This document shows, piece after piece, positions 8,991 through 18,208 of a DNA stretch of 64,000 nt. The DNA comes from an uncultured Flavobacteriaceae bacterium (GTDB lineage Bacteria > Bacteroidota > Bacteroidia > Flavobacteriales > Flavobacteriaceae). Position 1 is the stretch's first letter. Each line of letters begins with the position of its first letter. Under the pieces are notes generated by a model. The model had not been told where the DNA came from and searched no databases. It worked only from the letters and a program-made list of their open reading frames with translations. The stretch spans positions 124,001-188,000 of the forward strand of contig CANMSA010000001.1 of the NCBI GenBank assembly GCA_947500385.1, given 5' to 3'. The position numbers and the translations under genes are program-made.

Positions 8991-9021
8991 TTGTAATACC
9001 GAAACCACCCTCTTAAGTTTG
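8991..9021 (+). promoter_or_regulatory. Promoter of Coq4-like gene
   Basis: TTG at 8991, a 20-base spacer and an exact TAAGTTTG at 9014 match the Bacteroidota consensus TTG-N-TAnnTTTG. Transcription would start near 9028, so translation from the ATG at 9042 is more plausible than from 9033. Confidence 0.6.
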
Positions 9022-9041
9022 TCTTATCAAAAATGGTAATT

Positions 9042-9497
9042 ATGCTTAAATATCTACAACAACGGTCCGAATTGACCCTTTTGGAAGGAATTCAAGAACT
9101 AAGAAAATTTGAAGGTAATACGGATAACGATATGGTGCAAACCGCAACTGACGAATTTATAGCAAAATTAGAGGGCCATGATGTTATTCATTGCTTGTTC
9201 GGTTGCTCTACCGATGTCCTAGGTGAGATCAAAGTACACCTATGGATGGTTTTTGGAACCAATACCAAAATAGCGGAAATAAAAAGCGTCCTGGGTAGCA
9301 GGGACCATCAGGACACTTTAAAAGATATAGGGCATCGTATCTTGTTAAAACGATGGTTATATGCGCTACCCTTAGCCGTCAAGATTTTCATACGTTCCCG
9401 TAAGATGTCAAAAAAATATGCTATTGAGAACTTCCAAACTGACCTGCACCAACCTCTTTTTCTACTTCGAAGTCGCTACGGTATCCATATTGTCTGA
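9042..9497 (+). CDS. Coq4-like protein with HDxxH(x11)E metal motif
   Basis: A 151-aa protein with no signal peptide. Its key feature is HDVIHCLFGCSTDVLGE (H46, D47, H50, E62 counted from the 9042 start), which matches HDx2Hx11E, the zinc/metal signature of the Coq4 family. Eukaryotic Coq4 scaffolds and helps modify the quinone ring in ubiquinone synthesis. Bacteroidota normally make menaquinone, so the role here is probably different. The segment before the motif (LEGIQELRKFEGN) also resembles the family. It is divergent from a TetR regulator and probably controlled by it. A second in-frame ATG at 9033 lies too close to the predicted transcription start. Confidence 0.6.
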   Translation: MLKYLQQRSELTLLEGIQELRKFEGNTDNDMVQTATDEFIAKLEGHDVIHCLFGCSTDVLGEIKVHLWMVFGTNTKIAEIKSVLGSRDHQDTLKDIGHRILLKRWLYALPLAVKIFIRSRKMSKKYAIENFQTDLHQPLFLLRSRYGIHIV

Positions 9498-9633
9498 GAT
9501 CCTATGATTTGACCAGTGTCTTGCCGCGCGCCCGACCAGTCTTAGAGATGCTCTTTAAAAGTTGGGAAAATAGCTCGTTTACCCAATAAAATAGGGAAAA
9601 CTACGTTCTATGGAGCAACTTAAAACCAACTAA

Positions 9634-10509
9634 ATGGAAACCTATTACCGACCATCGGGAAAATTCAATCCACTTTCAATACTCATTTTTGTAGGGCTTT
9701 GCCTTACGGCGTTTCCACTGCTGGGGCTTATTTACGCCTACGCGATTTGGTACATTCCCTTTATTTACATCAATTTCTTGATTGCCGCCGGTTTTGGCTT
9801 TATCATCGGTCTGCTCATCAACTTTTTAGTGGTACGCAAAGGAAAAGTGCGGAATACTGCGCTGGCCATCACCTTTGGTGTCTTGGGCGGATTGATAGGC
9901 CTTTATTTTCATTGGGCGGTCTGGGTAGACCTGGTCATTAATGCCGGGGAAAGTTATGGCACCTCTAGAATCGGAATTACTTCCAGTAATATAAAAATCT
10001 TGGAGGTATTTAGCCTGGCGGCGGATCCCGGAGCCTTATTTGCCCTTATTGGTGAAATCAATGAGTTCGGTACCTGGGGGATTCGTTCCGCAACGGTGAG
10101 CGGCACCTTCCTAACCATTATTTGGATCGTAGAGCTACTCATTGTTACCGTCGTTTCTACCCTGGTTCCCATGGGTGGTTCAGGGGCCCCTTTTTGTGAG
10201 GTCAACAACAAATGGTTTGAAGAAAAAGAGCTGCCTCCACTTAGCCTGGTAGAAAATGTATCCCAGCTCATCAAGGATATCGGTGCTAAAAACGAAGCCG
10301 CTTTTGATAACTTGACAAAGGCTACCGACCTCGAAAAAGATCACAGTGTTTTCACTTTGTATACCGCTGGCAAGGACGAAAACTACCTCAGCATCGAAAA
10401 CAAAAAAGCCGAAATCAATAAAAAAGGGGAAACCGAATTAAATGGAGATGAATTTGCCACCTACATTCTTGTAAACAACATTCTAAAAGAAAAGCTGCTT
10501 TCAAGGTAG
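9634..10509 (+). CDS. Polytopic membrane protein of unknown function
   Basis: A 291-aa protein, not recognised. It has four to five hydrophobic segments: about 13-37, 42-66, 76-98 and 155-177, with the basic loop VVRKGKVRN between two of them. A soluble C-terminal part (about 190-291) is rich in Lys and Glu. A Pro/Gly/Cys segment GGSGAPFCEVNNKWFEE follows the last helix. The N-terminus has no cleavable signal. It stands alone between short gaps, with an intrinsic terminator after it. Confidence 0.7.
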   Translation: METYYRPSGKFNPLSILIFVGLCLTAFPLLGLIYAYAIWYIPFIYINFLIAAGFGFIIGLLINFLVVRKGKVRNTALAITFGVLGGLIGLYFHWAVWVDLVINAGESYGTSRIGITSSNIKILEVFSLAADPGALFALIGEINEFGTWGIRSATVSGTFLTIIWIVELLIVTVVSTLVPMGGSGAPFCEVNNKWFEEKELPPLSLVENVSQLIKDIGAKNEAAFDNLTKATDLEKDHSVFTLYTAGKDENYLSIENKKAEINKKGETELNGDEFATYILVNNILKEKLLSR

Positions 10510-10540
10510 CTCTAAAAACAACAAAGAAAATAGAAGTTTG

Positions 10541-10575
10541 GCCCAGATGTTTATGCAGCATCTGGGCCTTTTTTA
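10541..10575 (+). terminator. Rho-independent terminator
   Basis: A perfect 9-bp stem GCCCAGATG (10541-10549) / CATCTGGGC (10559-10567), 9-base loop, then CTTTTTT. It ends the membrane-protein transcript. Confidence 0.85.
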
Positions 10576-10684
10576 TTCATCGTTCACCCTTCGCGGCAAG
10601 GTAAAGGCCTATTCTTTTGACCAAACACCCGTGCATGGCAAAGTAGGTCATCGGTTTACATCCTAAATCGATATCTTTACCTAT

Positions 10685-11818
10685 ATGACCATCCTTGATA
10701 ACCCGGTATATGTTTTAGGAGTGCTTTGTCTTATGGTAGTTCTCTCTATATATGCCGCCAAAACAAAACTGGGAAGTAAAGTGGGAGCCGCATTGCTCGT
10801 AATCTTGTTTACCGCAGTATTGGCCAACTTACAGCTGATTCCGTCTGCCTCTAATAGTATTGCCCTGTACGACGGGGTCTTTACCTACCTTGCCCCTATT
10901 TCTATTTTTTATTTGCTCTTGGGCGTTAATCTGCAATCGATCAAGAAAGCGGGTGCCCCAATGATTATTTTGTTTCTATTAGGCTCCTTGGCCACAGTAA
11001 TGGGTATTTTGATCTCCTGGTTTCTTTTAACGCCCCAAACGGTATTGGGTGAAGATGCCGGTATTATTGCAGGCATGTTAACGGGCACCTACACGGGTGG
11101 CAGTGTTAATTTTAATGCCATTGCCCTAGAGTACGGCTTTCAGGAGAAGGGCATACTGTATGCTGGCACCATCGCGGTAGATAATGTAGTGACTACCCTG
11201 TGGATCATTGTAACACTGGCTATTCCGACGATACTCAGAACCTTTTGGAAAGACAAAAAAGTAAAGGCAGTGAAAGTGGGCGTCGAAACAACAGAAAAGG
11301 ATGCAATGGACCTTCATTCCCTTATGTGGTTGGCATTTTTAGGAATCGGCTGTTTCTTCCTTTCCGATCTAGTCAAACAACTGCTTCCGCAAGTACCGTT
11401 TATCTTAACCCTGTCGACTCTCGGAATAGTATTCGCACAACTTCCGTTTGTATCCAAATTGAAAGGGAGTCACTCCCTTGGTATATATTTGGTATACCTA
11501 TTTTTGGCGGTCATCGGCGCCTTTTGTGAAGTAAGCGCCGTGATGGAACTACAAGCAGTCGGCCTTACCTTATTGGCCTTCACTGCTTTTGCCGTTTTCT
11601 TGCATGGTGTTTTTATCATCTTGCTCGGCAGCTTTGCCTATCGGGACTGGGAAATGATTTCGATCGTTAGTCAGGCAAACATCGGTGGGGGTACAACGGC
11701 AATTGCTTTGGCCGAGTCGTTTGATCGAAAAGAACTGGTCTTACCTGCCATATTGGTGGGAAGTCTTGGTAATGCTGTAGGTACCTACCTTGGTTTTTTG
11801 GTCGTAGGCATGTTGTAA
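10685..11818 (+). CDS. DUF819 family membrane protein
   Basis: A 377-aa polytopic protein with about ten hydrophobic segments. The conserved stretch AGMLTGTYTGGSVNFNAIA and the C-terminal QANIGGGTTAIALAE, followed by LVLPAILVGSLGNAVGTYLG, are hallmarks of the DUF819 (YjcL-like) family. These resemble sodium-dependent or gluconate-type transporters, with two inverted halves each carrying a Gly-rich re-entrant segment. The substrate is unknown. A TATCTTTA element lies at 10672, very close to the ATG. The MepA-like gene follows 35 bases later on the same strand, possibly co-transcribed. Confidence 0.85.
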   Translation: MTILDNPVYVLGVLCLMVVLSIYAAKTKLGSKVGAALLVILFTAVLANLQLIPSASNSIALYDGVFTYLAPISIFYLLLGVNLQSIKKAGAPMIILFLLGSLATVMGILISWFLLTPQTVLGEDAGIIAGMLTGTYTGGSVNFNAIALEYGFQEKGILYAGTIAVDNVVTTLWIIVTLAIPTILRTFWKDKKVKAVKVGVETTEKDAMDLHSLMWLAFLGIGCFFLSDLVKQLLPQVPFILTLSTLGIVFAQLPFVSKLKGSHSLGIYLVYLFLAVIGAFCEVSAVMELQAVGLTLLAFTAFAVFLHGVFIILLGSFAYRDWEMISIVSQANIGGGTTAIALAESFDRKELVLPAILVGSLGNAVGTYLGFLVVGML

Positions 11819-11853
11819 GTTTCCGATCTTGTTTCTAAGCAATAAGACCACAA

Positions 11854-12675
11854 ATGATGAGTAAAAAATTGAAACAACTACTCAAGTTCATAGGACAAGT
11901 ACTGATCATAACACTCCTAACCGTTGTGACTCAAATAGGTGGAGTCCCCTATCTCTTGGCCGTTACCCTGGTACAAAAGAACGCCAAAAAAAAGAGGCTT
12001 AAAAGACTAGCCTTATTTTCGTTGCTCTATATCCTTGCTACTTTTCTTGTGGTACCTCTCATTGCCCCGACCTTTGGCAGGGAAAGAATTAGGGAGACCG
12101 ACATGGTGGAAGCAAAATCATTCTTTTACAAACTTGCGAATCGCAATTATGTACGCCCTGAACTGAATAATGCCATTACCGATATCGCCGAAAACCTCGC
12201 CGCCCGACATTCGGGAATTAAGCTGGTATATTTGGATGCAAACTTTCCTTTTTTTGACAAGTTTCCGTTACTGCCCCATTTGAGTCACAACGATGGACGA
12301 AAAATTGATATCTCCCTTATGTATGAAGATCAAAATGGACAGCTCACAAATGAGAAAAGGTCGGTCAGCGGATACGGTGTTTATGAAGCACCCGGACCTG
12401 GTGAATACGATCAAGTAACCGTCTGTACAAATCGAGGGAATTGGCACTATGATTTTCCCAAATACTTGACATTCGGCACTATCAACCGGGAGCTTGCGTT
12501 TTCTAAAAAGGGAACAGCTGATTTGATACGATTTATACTAAAGGAGCCCAGCGTGGGGAAATTGTTTATTGAACCCCATCTTAAAAACAGACTTGGCCTA
12601 ACGAATAAAAAAGTTAGATACCATGGGTGCCAAGCCGTGCGGCACGATGACCATATCCATTTTCAATTGAAGTAA
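11854..12675 (+). CDS. Membrane-anchored MepA/LAS-type peptidoglycan peptidase (probable)
   Basis: A 273-aa protein. Two N-terminal hydrophobic segments (about 13-33 and 45-65) anchor it; the rest would face the periplasm. The metal-site pattern of LAS metallopeptidases is visible: H145 and D152 in SHNDGRKIDIS, and H267/H269 in the terminal HDDHIHFQL. This fits penicillin-insensitive murein endopeptidase (MepA) or D-Ala-D-Ala peptidase relatives, which cleave peptide cross-links or stems in murein. Family membership is inferred from these motifs; overall similarity to MepA is low. The stop lies 3 bases from the convergent helicase gene. Confidence 0.6.
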   Translation: MMSKKLKQLLKFIGQVLIITLLTVVTQIGGVPYLLAVTLVQKNAKKKRLKRLALFSLLYILATFLVVPLIAPTFGRERIRETDMVEAKSFFYKLANRNYVRPELNNAITDIAENLAARHSGIKLVYLDANFPFFDKFPLLPHLSHNDGRKIDISLMYEDQNGQLTNEKRSVSGYGVYEAPGPGEYDQVTVCTNRGNWHYDFPKYLTFGTINRELAFSKKGTADLIRFILKEPSVGKLFIEPHLKNRLGLTNKKVRYHGCQAVRHDDHIHFQLK

Positions 12676-12678
12676 AGC

Positions 12679-14031
12679 TCAACGTTTTTTGCGTTTGTTG
12701 TAATTTTTGTCCCCCCTGCTCTTGGGTTTTTTGTATTTCGCCTTAAGTTTTCTTCGGTAGGAACCTCCTTGGTTTTGCTTTTTGTTCTTTTCCGACTTTT
12801 CATGAAAACTCGGTCCGGGTACATAGTCCCCTTTTGGTTTGTGCGGGTTGTTCGGTTCGTTTGATTTTGGACGTTCTTCGGCGGTCAATTGCTGCGAAAC
12901 GGTGACCGTTTCCGGAATCGCCAACAAAGGTATCTGATAATCCATGAGGGTTTCGATGGCGTCTTTTGCGGTACGTTCTGCCTCGGTAAACAACAAAATA
13001 GCGTTGCCTTCTTTTTTGGCCCTACCGGTTCGCCCAATTCGATGTATATAATTCTCAGGATACATGGGCGTATCAAAATTGATGACATGGGAAACTTCTT
13101 CAAGATCCAAACCACGGGCCATTACGTCCGTAGTGACCAATAGCCTGTTCTTCCCTTCATCGAACTGTTTTATGGATCGAATGCGATAATTTTGGGTTTT
13201 ATTCGAATGAATGATTCCCATTTCTTCTCCATATAGTTCCTCCAAGGCGGTAAACAACAGATCTGCACGTCGCTTGTTTGAGACGAAGACCAATACTTTA
13301 CGATAGTCCGTAGCATCTTGTAGCAAATGGATCAATAGATTTGCCTTGGTATAAAAATTCGGTACTGTATAGGCCTTTTGGGAAATATTGTCGAGCGGAG
13401 TTCCACTTAATGCAATCGAAATTTTTTGAGCGCCGGTAAAAAAATCTTGGATCAAGGCATCGATGTCTTCGGTCATGGTGGCCGAAAACATTACATTCTG
13501 TCTTCGATTGGGTAACAGCTCAAAGATATTTACCAACTGAAATCGAAACCCTAGATCGAGCATCACGTCGACCTCATCAATGACCAACTTTTTGATTTGT
13601 TTCAACTGCATCGCTTTGCTCAACACCAAATCGTATAGACGTCCAGGAGTGGCCACCACCATATCCGCCCCTTCGACCAAGGCAGCCTTCTGGGTATTGA
13701 TATTCGTCCCTCCATACACACCCAATACTTTTACTCCGGAATACTTTCCGAGCTTTTCGGCCTCTTCTACTACTTGAAGCACTAATTCACGGGTCGGTAC
13801 CAACACCAAAATTCGTGGAAATTTATCCTTGGAGAACGGCAATGATTGCAACAAGGGCAGCAAATAGGCAAACGTTTTACCGGTACCGGTCTGGGCGATT
13901 CCCACTACATCCCTACCGGACATGATCACCGGGAAAGCTTCTTTCTGAATGGGCGTCGCGGTTTCAAAACCAAGATCATCCAACGCATTTCGCAGGGGTG
14001 TTCCTATCTTAAACTCTTCAAAAGAAGGCAT
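12679..14031 (-). CDS. DEAD-box RNA helicase with DEVD motif II
   Basis: A 450-aa superfamily 2 helicase. Motifs in order: Q motif (ETATPIQKEAF), Walker A AQTGTGKT (46-53), Ia PTREL, Ib TPGR, motif II DEVD at 152-155, motif III SAT at 183-185, then domain 2 with VFVSNKRRADLL, TTDVMARGLDLEEV and the motif VI HRIGRTGRA. The C-terminal 80 residues are Lys/Arg/Asn-rich and disordered, ending in KNYNKRKKR, as in RNA-binding tails of RhlE-type helicases. The third motif II residue is Val, not Ala. Likely role: ribosome assembly or mRNA unwinding. Transcribed alone; the 176 bases upstream hold no gene. Confidence 0.9.
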   Translation of the reverse strand: MPSFEEFKIGTPLRNALDDLGFETATPIQKEAFPVIMSGRDVVGIAQTGTGKTFAYLLPLLQSLPFSKDKFPRILVLVPTRELVLQVVEEAEKLGKYSGVKVLGVYGGTNINTQKAALVEGADMVVATPGRLYDLVLSKAMQLKQIKKLVIDEVDVMLDLGFRFQLVNIFELLPNRRQNVMFSATMTEDIDALIQDFFTGAQKISIALSGTPLDNISQKAYTVPNFYTKANLLIHLLQDATDYRKVLVFVSNKRRADLLFTALEELYGEEMGIIHSNKTQNYRIRSIKQFDEGKNRLLVTTDVMARGLDLEEVSHVINFDTPMYPENYIHRIGRTGRAKKEGNAILLFTEAERTAKDAIETLMDYQIPLLAIPETVTVSQQLTAEERPKSNEPNNPHKPKGDYVPGPSFHEKSEKNKKQNQGGSYRRKLKAKYKKPKSRGDKNYNKRKKR

Positions 14032-14207
14032 TTGTATCTCTTTTAATGCCGCAAAGCTAGGTGCTTAATTTGAATCGGGAAGTATAAATGCCAAAAAAGA
14101 TGCGGAATGCATTAACGGTTTTTTACTATTTGTCCACTTTCTTACGGATTGCTTGAAGAAGCGCCACTTTTCGCCAGTTATCGCAACATTTATCCAAAAA
14201 GAGTTTT

Positions 14208-16760
14208 CTACGCTCCTTCCTTTCGTAAAACTTCCAACGGGGGACTATTCAAAACGCTCTTACTGTTAAAGAGTCCTATCAGCAATACCAACAGTGCAAT
14301 ACCCGGCAATACCACCAAAAAAGGAATCCAGGAAGGAGTAAAATCGGTCTTAAAGACGAATTCGGCCAAGAGTTTGCTCCCGATAAAGGAAAGTAAAATA
14401 CCGATGGCACTGCCCAATAATCCCAAATAAAGATACTCCAAGGCCGTAATCCTTAGAATTTGTTTGCCCTTGGCCCCCAGTGTTCGCAAGAGCACATTTT
14501 CCCGAATGCGTTGGTACTTGCTATTCCTGACAGATCCGATCAAAACAATAATTCCGGTGAGGATGCTAAAGAAAGCCATAAAATTGATGACCCAAGAAAT
14601 TTTATCCAAGATATCCTGCACGGTCTCCAATAACTGACGAATATCAATGATGGCCACCGTGGGAAACTTTTTCACCAATTCGCGTTGTAGTTTTGCGGAG
14701 GAAGAAGCATCGGGTGCACTAGTGCTCAGTACATGAAACTGCGGTGCATTCTCTAAAACACCCATGGGAAAAACCACCGAAAAATTCATTTGCATACGGC
14801 CCCAATCCACAGCGCGCGTATTGGCCACAACGGTTTCCATCAATACCCCTTGTACATTGAATACCAGCGTATCCCCTTCGACTACCTGTGCATCGCGGGC
14901 TACATTGTCGGATAGGGAGATCGGCACCGCGGCATCAGCTTCAAAATCGGGGTTCCAAATCCCCGTAGCCAAGCTTTCGGAATCGACCAATTCATCTCGA
15001 TAGGTAGTCCTGAATTCATGGTTTAAAATCCATCGGTTGATAGTCGAGGTGGTATCTTGTCGTATGTCATTCACCGGACGCCCTTTTATGCTCTGGATAC
15101 GCATGGTAACAATAGGGAAATTATCAATGACGGGCAATCCGTTTGCTTCAATACTAGCGGCCGCAGCAAGGCGTTGTTCGGTCTGTACGTCCATTAGTAT
15201 AATGTTCGGTGTCTTGCCCGTCGCTTCCAGCGATGTTTTCTCTACCAGGATATCTTTGGTAAAATAGAGCGTACTTATCAAGAACGCCCCTACCCCGATC
15301 GACAGTAGCAGTACCAGGGTCTGATTATTGGGACGATATAGATTTAACAAACTTTGTCTTGCGGTAAACCCCCAAGAAGCCGGAAAAAATCGTTTGATCC
15401 CCTTCATAATCAAGAGCGCAATGCCGGCAAGCACTGAAAAAACCACCAGGATACCGATCACAAAGGCCAAGGCGAATCCGGCGCGCTTTAAAATCCAATA
15501 AGAAAACAGAAACAGGGCCCCTAAAATAAGGCTTAGTACCCCTGCGGAAGCCCATTTCGCCTTTGAACCGGTCGATTCTTGAATGCGCAACACCTGCAGC
15601 GGAGATACATACCACGTACTCAATAGGGGCGACAAGGCAAAGAGTAACGACATGACCAGTCCCAATAGGGGTCCGACTACCAAGGGCAGCCACGTAATGG
15701 CGACTTGTAATTCAATGGGTAAGAAGTCTTTTAAAAGATAGGGGAAGAACTGCTGTAAGGACAGCCCCACCAGCGTACCGATAAGGCCCCCGATCAAGCC
15801 CATCCCGGCAATCTGTATCAGAAAAATCAAAAATGTTTGCCTTCGGGTGGCTCCAAGGCATTTGAGCACGGCCACCGAGGTCAACTTTTCCTTGATATAG
15901 ATGTGCACAGAACTAGCAATGCCAACACAACCCAACAAAAGGGCGATAAAAGCGACCAAATTCAAAAACTTTCCAAAATTATCGTAGCGGCGCCCGAGTT
16001 GCCTCCCGGTAGACTCATGGGTATCCAAATCGGCATTTTCCGCATCTAAAATAGGATCTATTTGATCTGCCAAAAGCGTATAATCGGGCTCCGGGTTTGC
16101 CACGAAATAATATTTGTACTCCACCCTACTCCCGGTCTGCACCAAGCCGGTTTCTTCAATAAAACGATATGGGATATAGACCGGCGGTGCCACAGAGGTA
16201 GAAACTCCGGTGCTGCCCGGACCTGACACTATAGATCCGGCAATGGGTAGGGTCACCATTCCTACCTTTATCGAATCGCCCACCTGTAGATCATATTGCA
16301 ACATAAGGGTCGCGTCTACCAGGGCCCCGCTACGTTGTTGGTATTCGATTGCAGCAGAAGCAGGCTTGGTTTCGAGTCCACCATAAAAGGGATATCCCCC
16401 GTTGATCCCCCGTACGAATGCCAACTTGGCCGCATCTCTTTTTGGAAAGGCGACCATGGACGGAAAATTGATTTCGGTGGCATTGGCACCCCCCAAAGAG
16501 TCGATAAGCTGCTGTACCCGTTCGGTGGGTGGCTGCTTGCTTGCAATCAGAAAATCGGAACCCATGAGCGCCTTCGATTGCAAGGTGAAATTTTCCTTTA
16601 GATTACCGCCAAAGGATTGTATCGATACCAAGGCGGCAATTCCCAGAATAATGGAGGCCATGAACAATAGCAAACGCTTTAAGCTCGCCTTACCGTCGCG
16701 CCAGGCCATTTTAAAGATCCAGCCAGCGCCCGCATTTGATATTTTAGAAGAGTCGTTCAC
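14208..16760 (-). CDS. ybbP: ABC transporter permease, YbbP/FtsX type
   Basis: An 850-aa permease. The N-terminal helix (about 30-50) is followed by a large extracytoplasmic MacB-like domain, three helices near 270-380, an inner helix pair near 400-450, a second periplasmic domain (about 490-700), and three C-terminal helices. The two FtsX repeats and total length match the YbbP family rather than single-repeat MacB. Its start overlaps the stop of the ATPase gene by 4 bases (ATGA), so they are translated together. A tesA-like esterase is divergent; the same three genes cluster in Enterobacteria as ybbP-ybbA-tesA. The substrate is unknown; a lipid-related role is inferred from context. Confidence 0.8.
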   Translation of the reverse strand: MNDSSKISNAGAGWIFKMAWRDGKASLKRLLLFMASIILGIAALVSIQSFGGNLKENFTLQSKALMGSDFLIASKQPPTERVQQLIDSLGGANATEINFPSMVAFPKRDAAKLAFVRGINGGYPFYGGLETKPASAAIEYQQRSGALVDATLMLQYDLQVGDSIKVGMVTLPIAGSIVSGPGSTGVSTSVAPPVYIPYRFIEETGLVQTGSRVEYKYYFVANPEPDYTLLADQIDPILDAENADLDTHESTGRQLGRRYDNFGKFLNLVAFIALLLGCVGIASSVHIYIKEKLTSVAVLKCLGATRRQTFLIFLIQIAGMGLIGGLIGTLVGLSLQQFFPYLLKDFLPIELQVAITWLPLVVGPLLGLVMSLLFALSPLLSTWYVSPLQVLRIQESTGSKAKWASAGVLSLILGALFLFSYWILKRAGFALAFVIGILVVFSVLAGIALLIMKGIKRFFPASWGFTARQSLLNLYRPNNQTLVLLLSIGVGAFLISTLYFTKDILVEKTSLEATGKTPNIILMDVQTEQRLAAAASIEANGLPVIDNFPIVTMRIQSIKGRPVNDIRQDTTSTINRWILNHEFRTTYRDELVDSESLATGIWNPDFEADAAVPISLSDNVARDAQVVEGDTLVFNVQGVLMETVVANTRAVDWGRMQMNFSVVFPMGVLENAPQFHVLSTSAPDASSSAKLQRELVKKFPTVAIIDIRQLLETVQDILDKISWVINFMAFFSILTGIIVLIGSVRNSKYQRIRENVLLRTLGAKGKQILRITALEYLYLGLLGSAIGILLSFIGSKLLAEFVFKTDFTPSWIPFLVVLPGIALLVLLIGLFNSKSVLNSPPLEVLRKEGA

Positions 16761-17446
16761 AGCGTCTCGGTCAATTGGTTATCCAGAATACGGCCTCCTT
16801 TTAGCCGAAGAACCCGTTGTGTCTTTTTGGCCAGCTCTAGGTCATGGGTCACGATCACCAAGGTAGTACCGGCTTCTTTGTTTAAATCAAACAATAACTT
16901 CACCACCTTCTCACCCGTTTCTTCGTCAAGATTCCCTGTGGGTTCATCCGCGAATAGAATGGCGGGGCGGTTCGAAAACGCGCGTGCAAGGGCAACCCGT
17001 TGTTGTTCCCCACCCGAAAGCTGGGAAGGATAATGATGTGAGCGATCGGCAAGCCCTACCTTTTCCAACAGTTGTTTTCCTGTAGTAGTGGCATTTTTCA
17101 CTCCCTGTAATTCCAAGGGTACTACCACATTTTCAAGGGCGGTAAGGGTCGGCAATAGCTGAAAATTCTGAAAAATAAAACCGACATTTTTATTGCGAAG
17201 TACGGCCCGCGCATCCTCATTCAATTCGTTCATGGCCACATCGCATAGCGAAACGGTACCCGAATCGGGTCGGTCCAAGCCAGCGCATAGCCCTAAAAGC
17301 GTAGTTTTCCCGCTTCCAGAAGGCCCTACAATCGCAAAGGTATCACCGGCATCTATGGAAAACGAAATGTCTTCCAAGACCGTTAATTTTTTAGAACCGC
17401 TGGTATAGGTTTTCCCAAGCTTGTGTACGTTTAATATCTTTGTCAT
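16757..17446 (-). CDS. ybbA: ABC transporter ATP-binding protein, YbbA type
   Basis: A 229-aa ATPase of the LolD/MacB/YbbA class. It has Walker A GPSGSGKTT, Q-loop FIFQNFQLLPTLTALENV, signature LSGGEQQRVALARA, Walker B ILFADEPTGNLD and an H-loop VTHD. The start at 17446 (MTKILNVHKLGKTY) was chosen over an upstream in-frame ATG at 17524 because it begins the conserved first strand. The upstream 72 bases overlap the promoter region of the divergent esterase. Overlaps the permease start by 4 bases. Confidence 0.9.
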   Translation of the reverse strand: MTKILNVHKLGKTYTSGSKKLTVLEDISFSIDAGDTFAIVGPSGSGKTTLLGLCAGLDRPDSGTVSLCDVAMNELNEDARAVLRNKNVGFIFQNFQLLPTLTALENVVVPLELQGVKNATTTGKQLLEKVGLADRSHHYPSQLSGGEQQRVALARAFSNRPAILFADEPTGNLDEETGEKVVKLLFDLNKEAGTTLVIVTHDLELAKKTQRVLRLKGGRILDNQLTETL

Positions 17447-17518
17447 ATCTAAATGTCCGTTCCCTATTTTCAAAACCCGAAAAATAAGGAAATGATTCGA
17501 TCTATAAACGCCCATTCT

Positions 17519-18208
17519 ATGCACAAGCTCTTAAAGTTTCGTTATTTTTTTGTCCTCCTACTCCTCGTGGCCTGCGGTGAAGGTGCTCAAAAAAAGGAAA
17601 CCCAGACCGAAACTGTAACCGAAGAAAAACCCATTAAAAAGGTATCGGAGTCCAATAAAAAGGTCATTCTCTTTTTCGGAAATAGCCTTACCGCGGGGTA
17701 CGGACTCGACACGGAAGAGTCTTTTCCAGCACTAGTACAAGATCGCTTAGATTCCCTCGGGCTGGGTTATACGGCCATAAATTCGGGCTTGAGTGGGGAA
17801 ACCACCACTGGTGGACTCAATCGCTTGCAGTGGGTATTGAACCAAAAAGTAGACATCTTTGTATTGGAACTCGGCGCAAACGACGGACTTCGAGGAATTC
17901 CGCTTACCGAAACCCGTGCCAACTTACAAAGCATTATTAACGCGGTCAAAGAAAAGAATCCCGAAACGCGGATCGTCCTAGCCGGGATGCAGATACCGCC
18001 GAACATGGGGCAGGACTATACCCAGGAATTCAGAACTATTTTTCCGGAATTGGCCGAAAAGAATGAGCTAGCCCTAATCCCCTTTTTATTGGATGGGGTC
18101 GCCGGCAACCCTGAGTTAAACCTCCCCGATGGCATTCATCCCACTGCGGAGGGCCAGAAAATAGTCACCGAGAACGTATGGGCGGTGCTAAGCCCCTTAT
18201 TAAAATGA
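17519..18208 (+). CDS. tesA: GDSL-type arylesterase/thioesterase lipoprotein, TesA-like
   Basis: A 229-aa SGNH hydrolase. The signal peptide ends in the lipobox LLVAC, so the mature protein is a lipoprotein starting at Cys19; a Glu/Lys/Thr-rich tether follows. SGNH blocks: FFGNSLTAGYG with nucleophile S56, LGANDGLRG, and DGIHPT with D204/H207. This is the TesA family, which hydrolyses acyl-CoA or aryl esters in the periplasm. The start at 17519 was set by the signal peptide. It is divergent from ybbA-ybbP and overlaps the AraC gene by 4 bases (ATGA), so that pair is translationally coupled. Confidence 0.85.
   Translation: MHKLLKFRYFFVLLLLVACGEGAQKKETQTETVTEEKPIKKVSESNKKVILFFGNSLTAGYGLDTEESFPALVQDRLDSLGLGYTAINSGLSGETTTGGLNRLQWVLNQKVDIFVLELGANDGLRGIPLTETRANLQSIINAVKEKNPETRIVLAGMQIPPNMGQDYTQEFRTIFPELAEKNELALIPFLLDGVAGNPELNLPDGIHPTAEGQKIVTENVWAVLSPLLK

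Noticed and set aside
16402-16866. 154-codon plus-strand frame
   Set aside because: Antisense to the YbbP start and the YbbA end; no coding features, shadow of the real genes.
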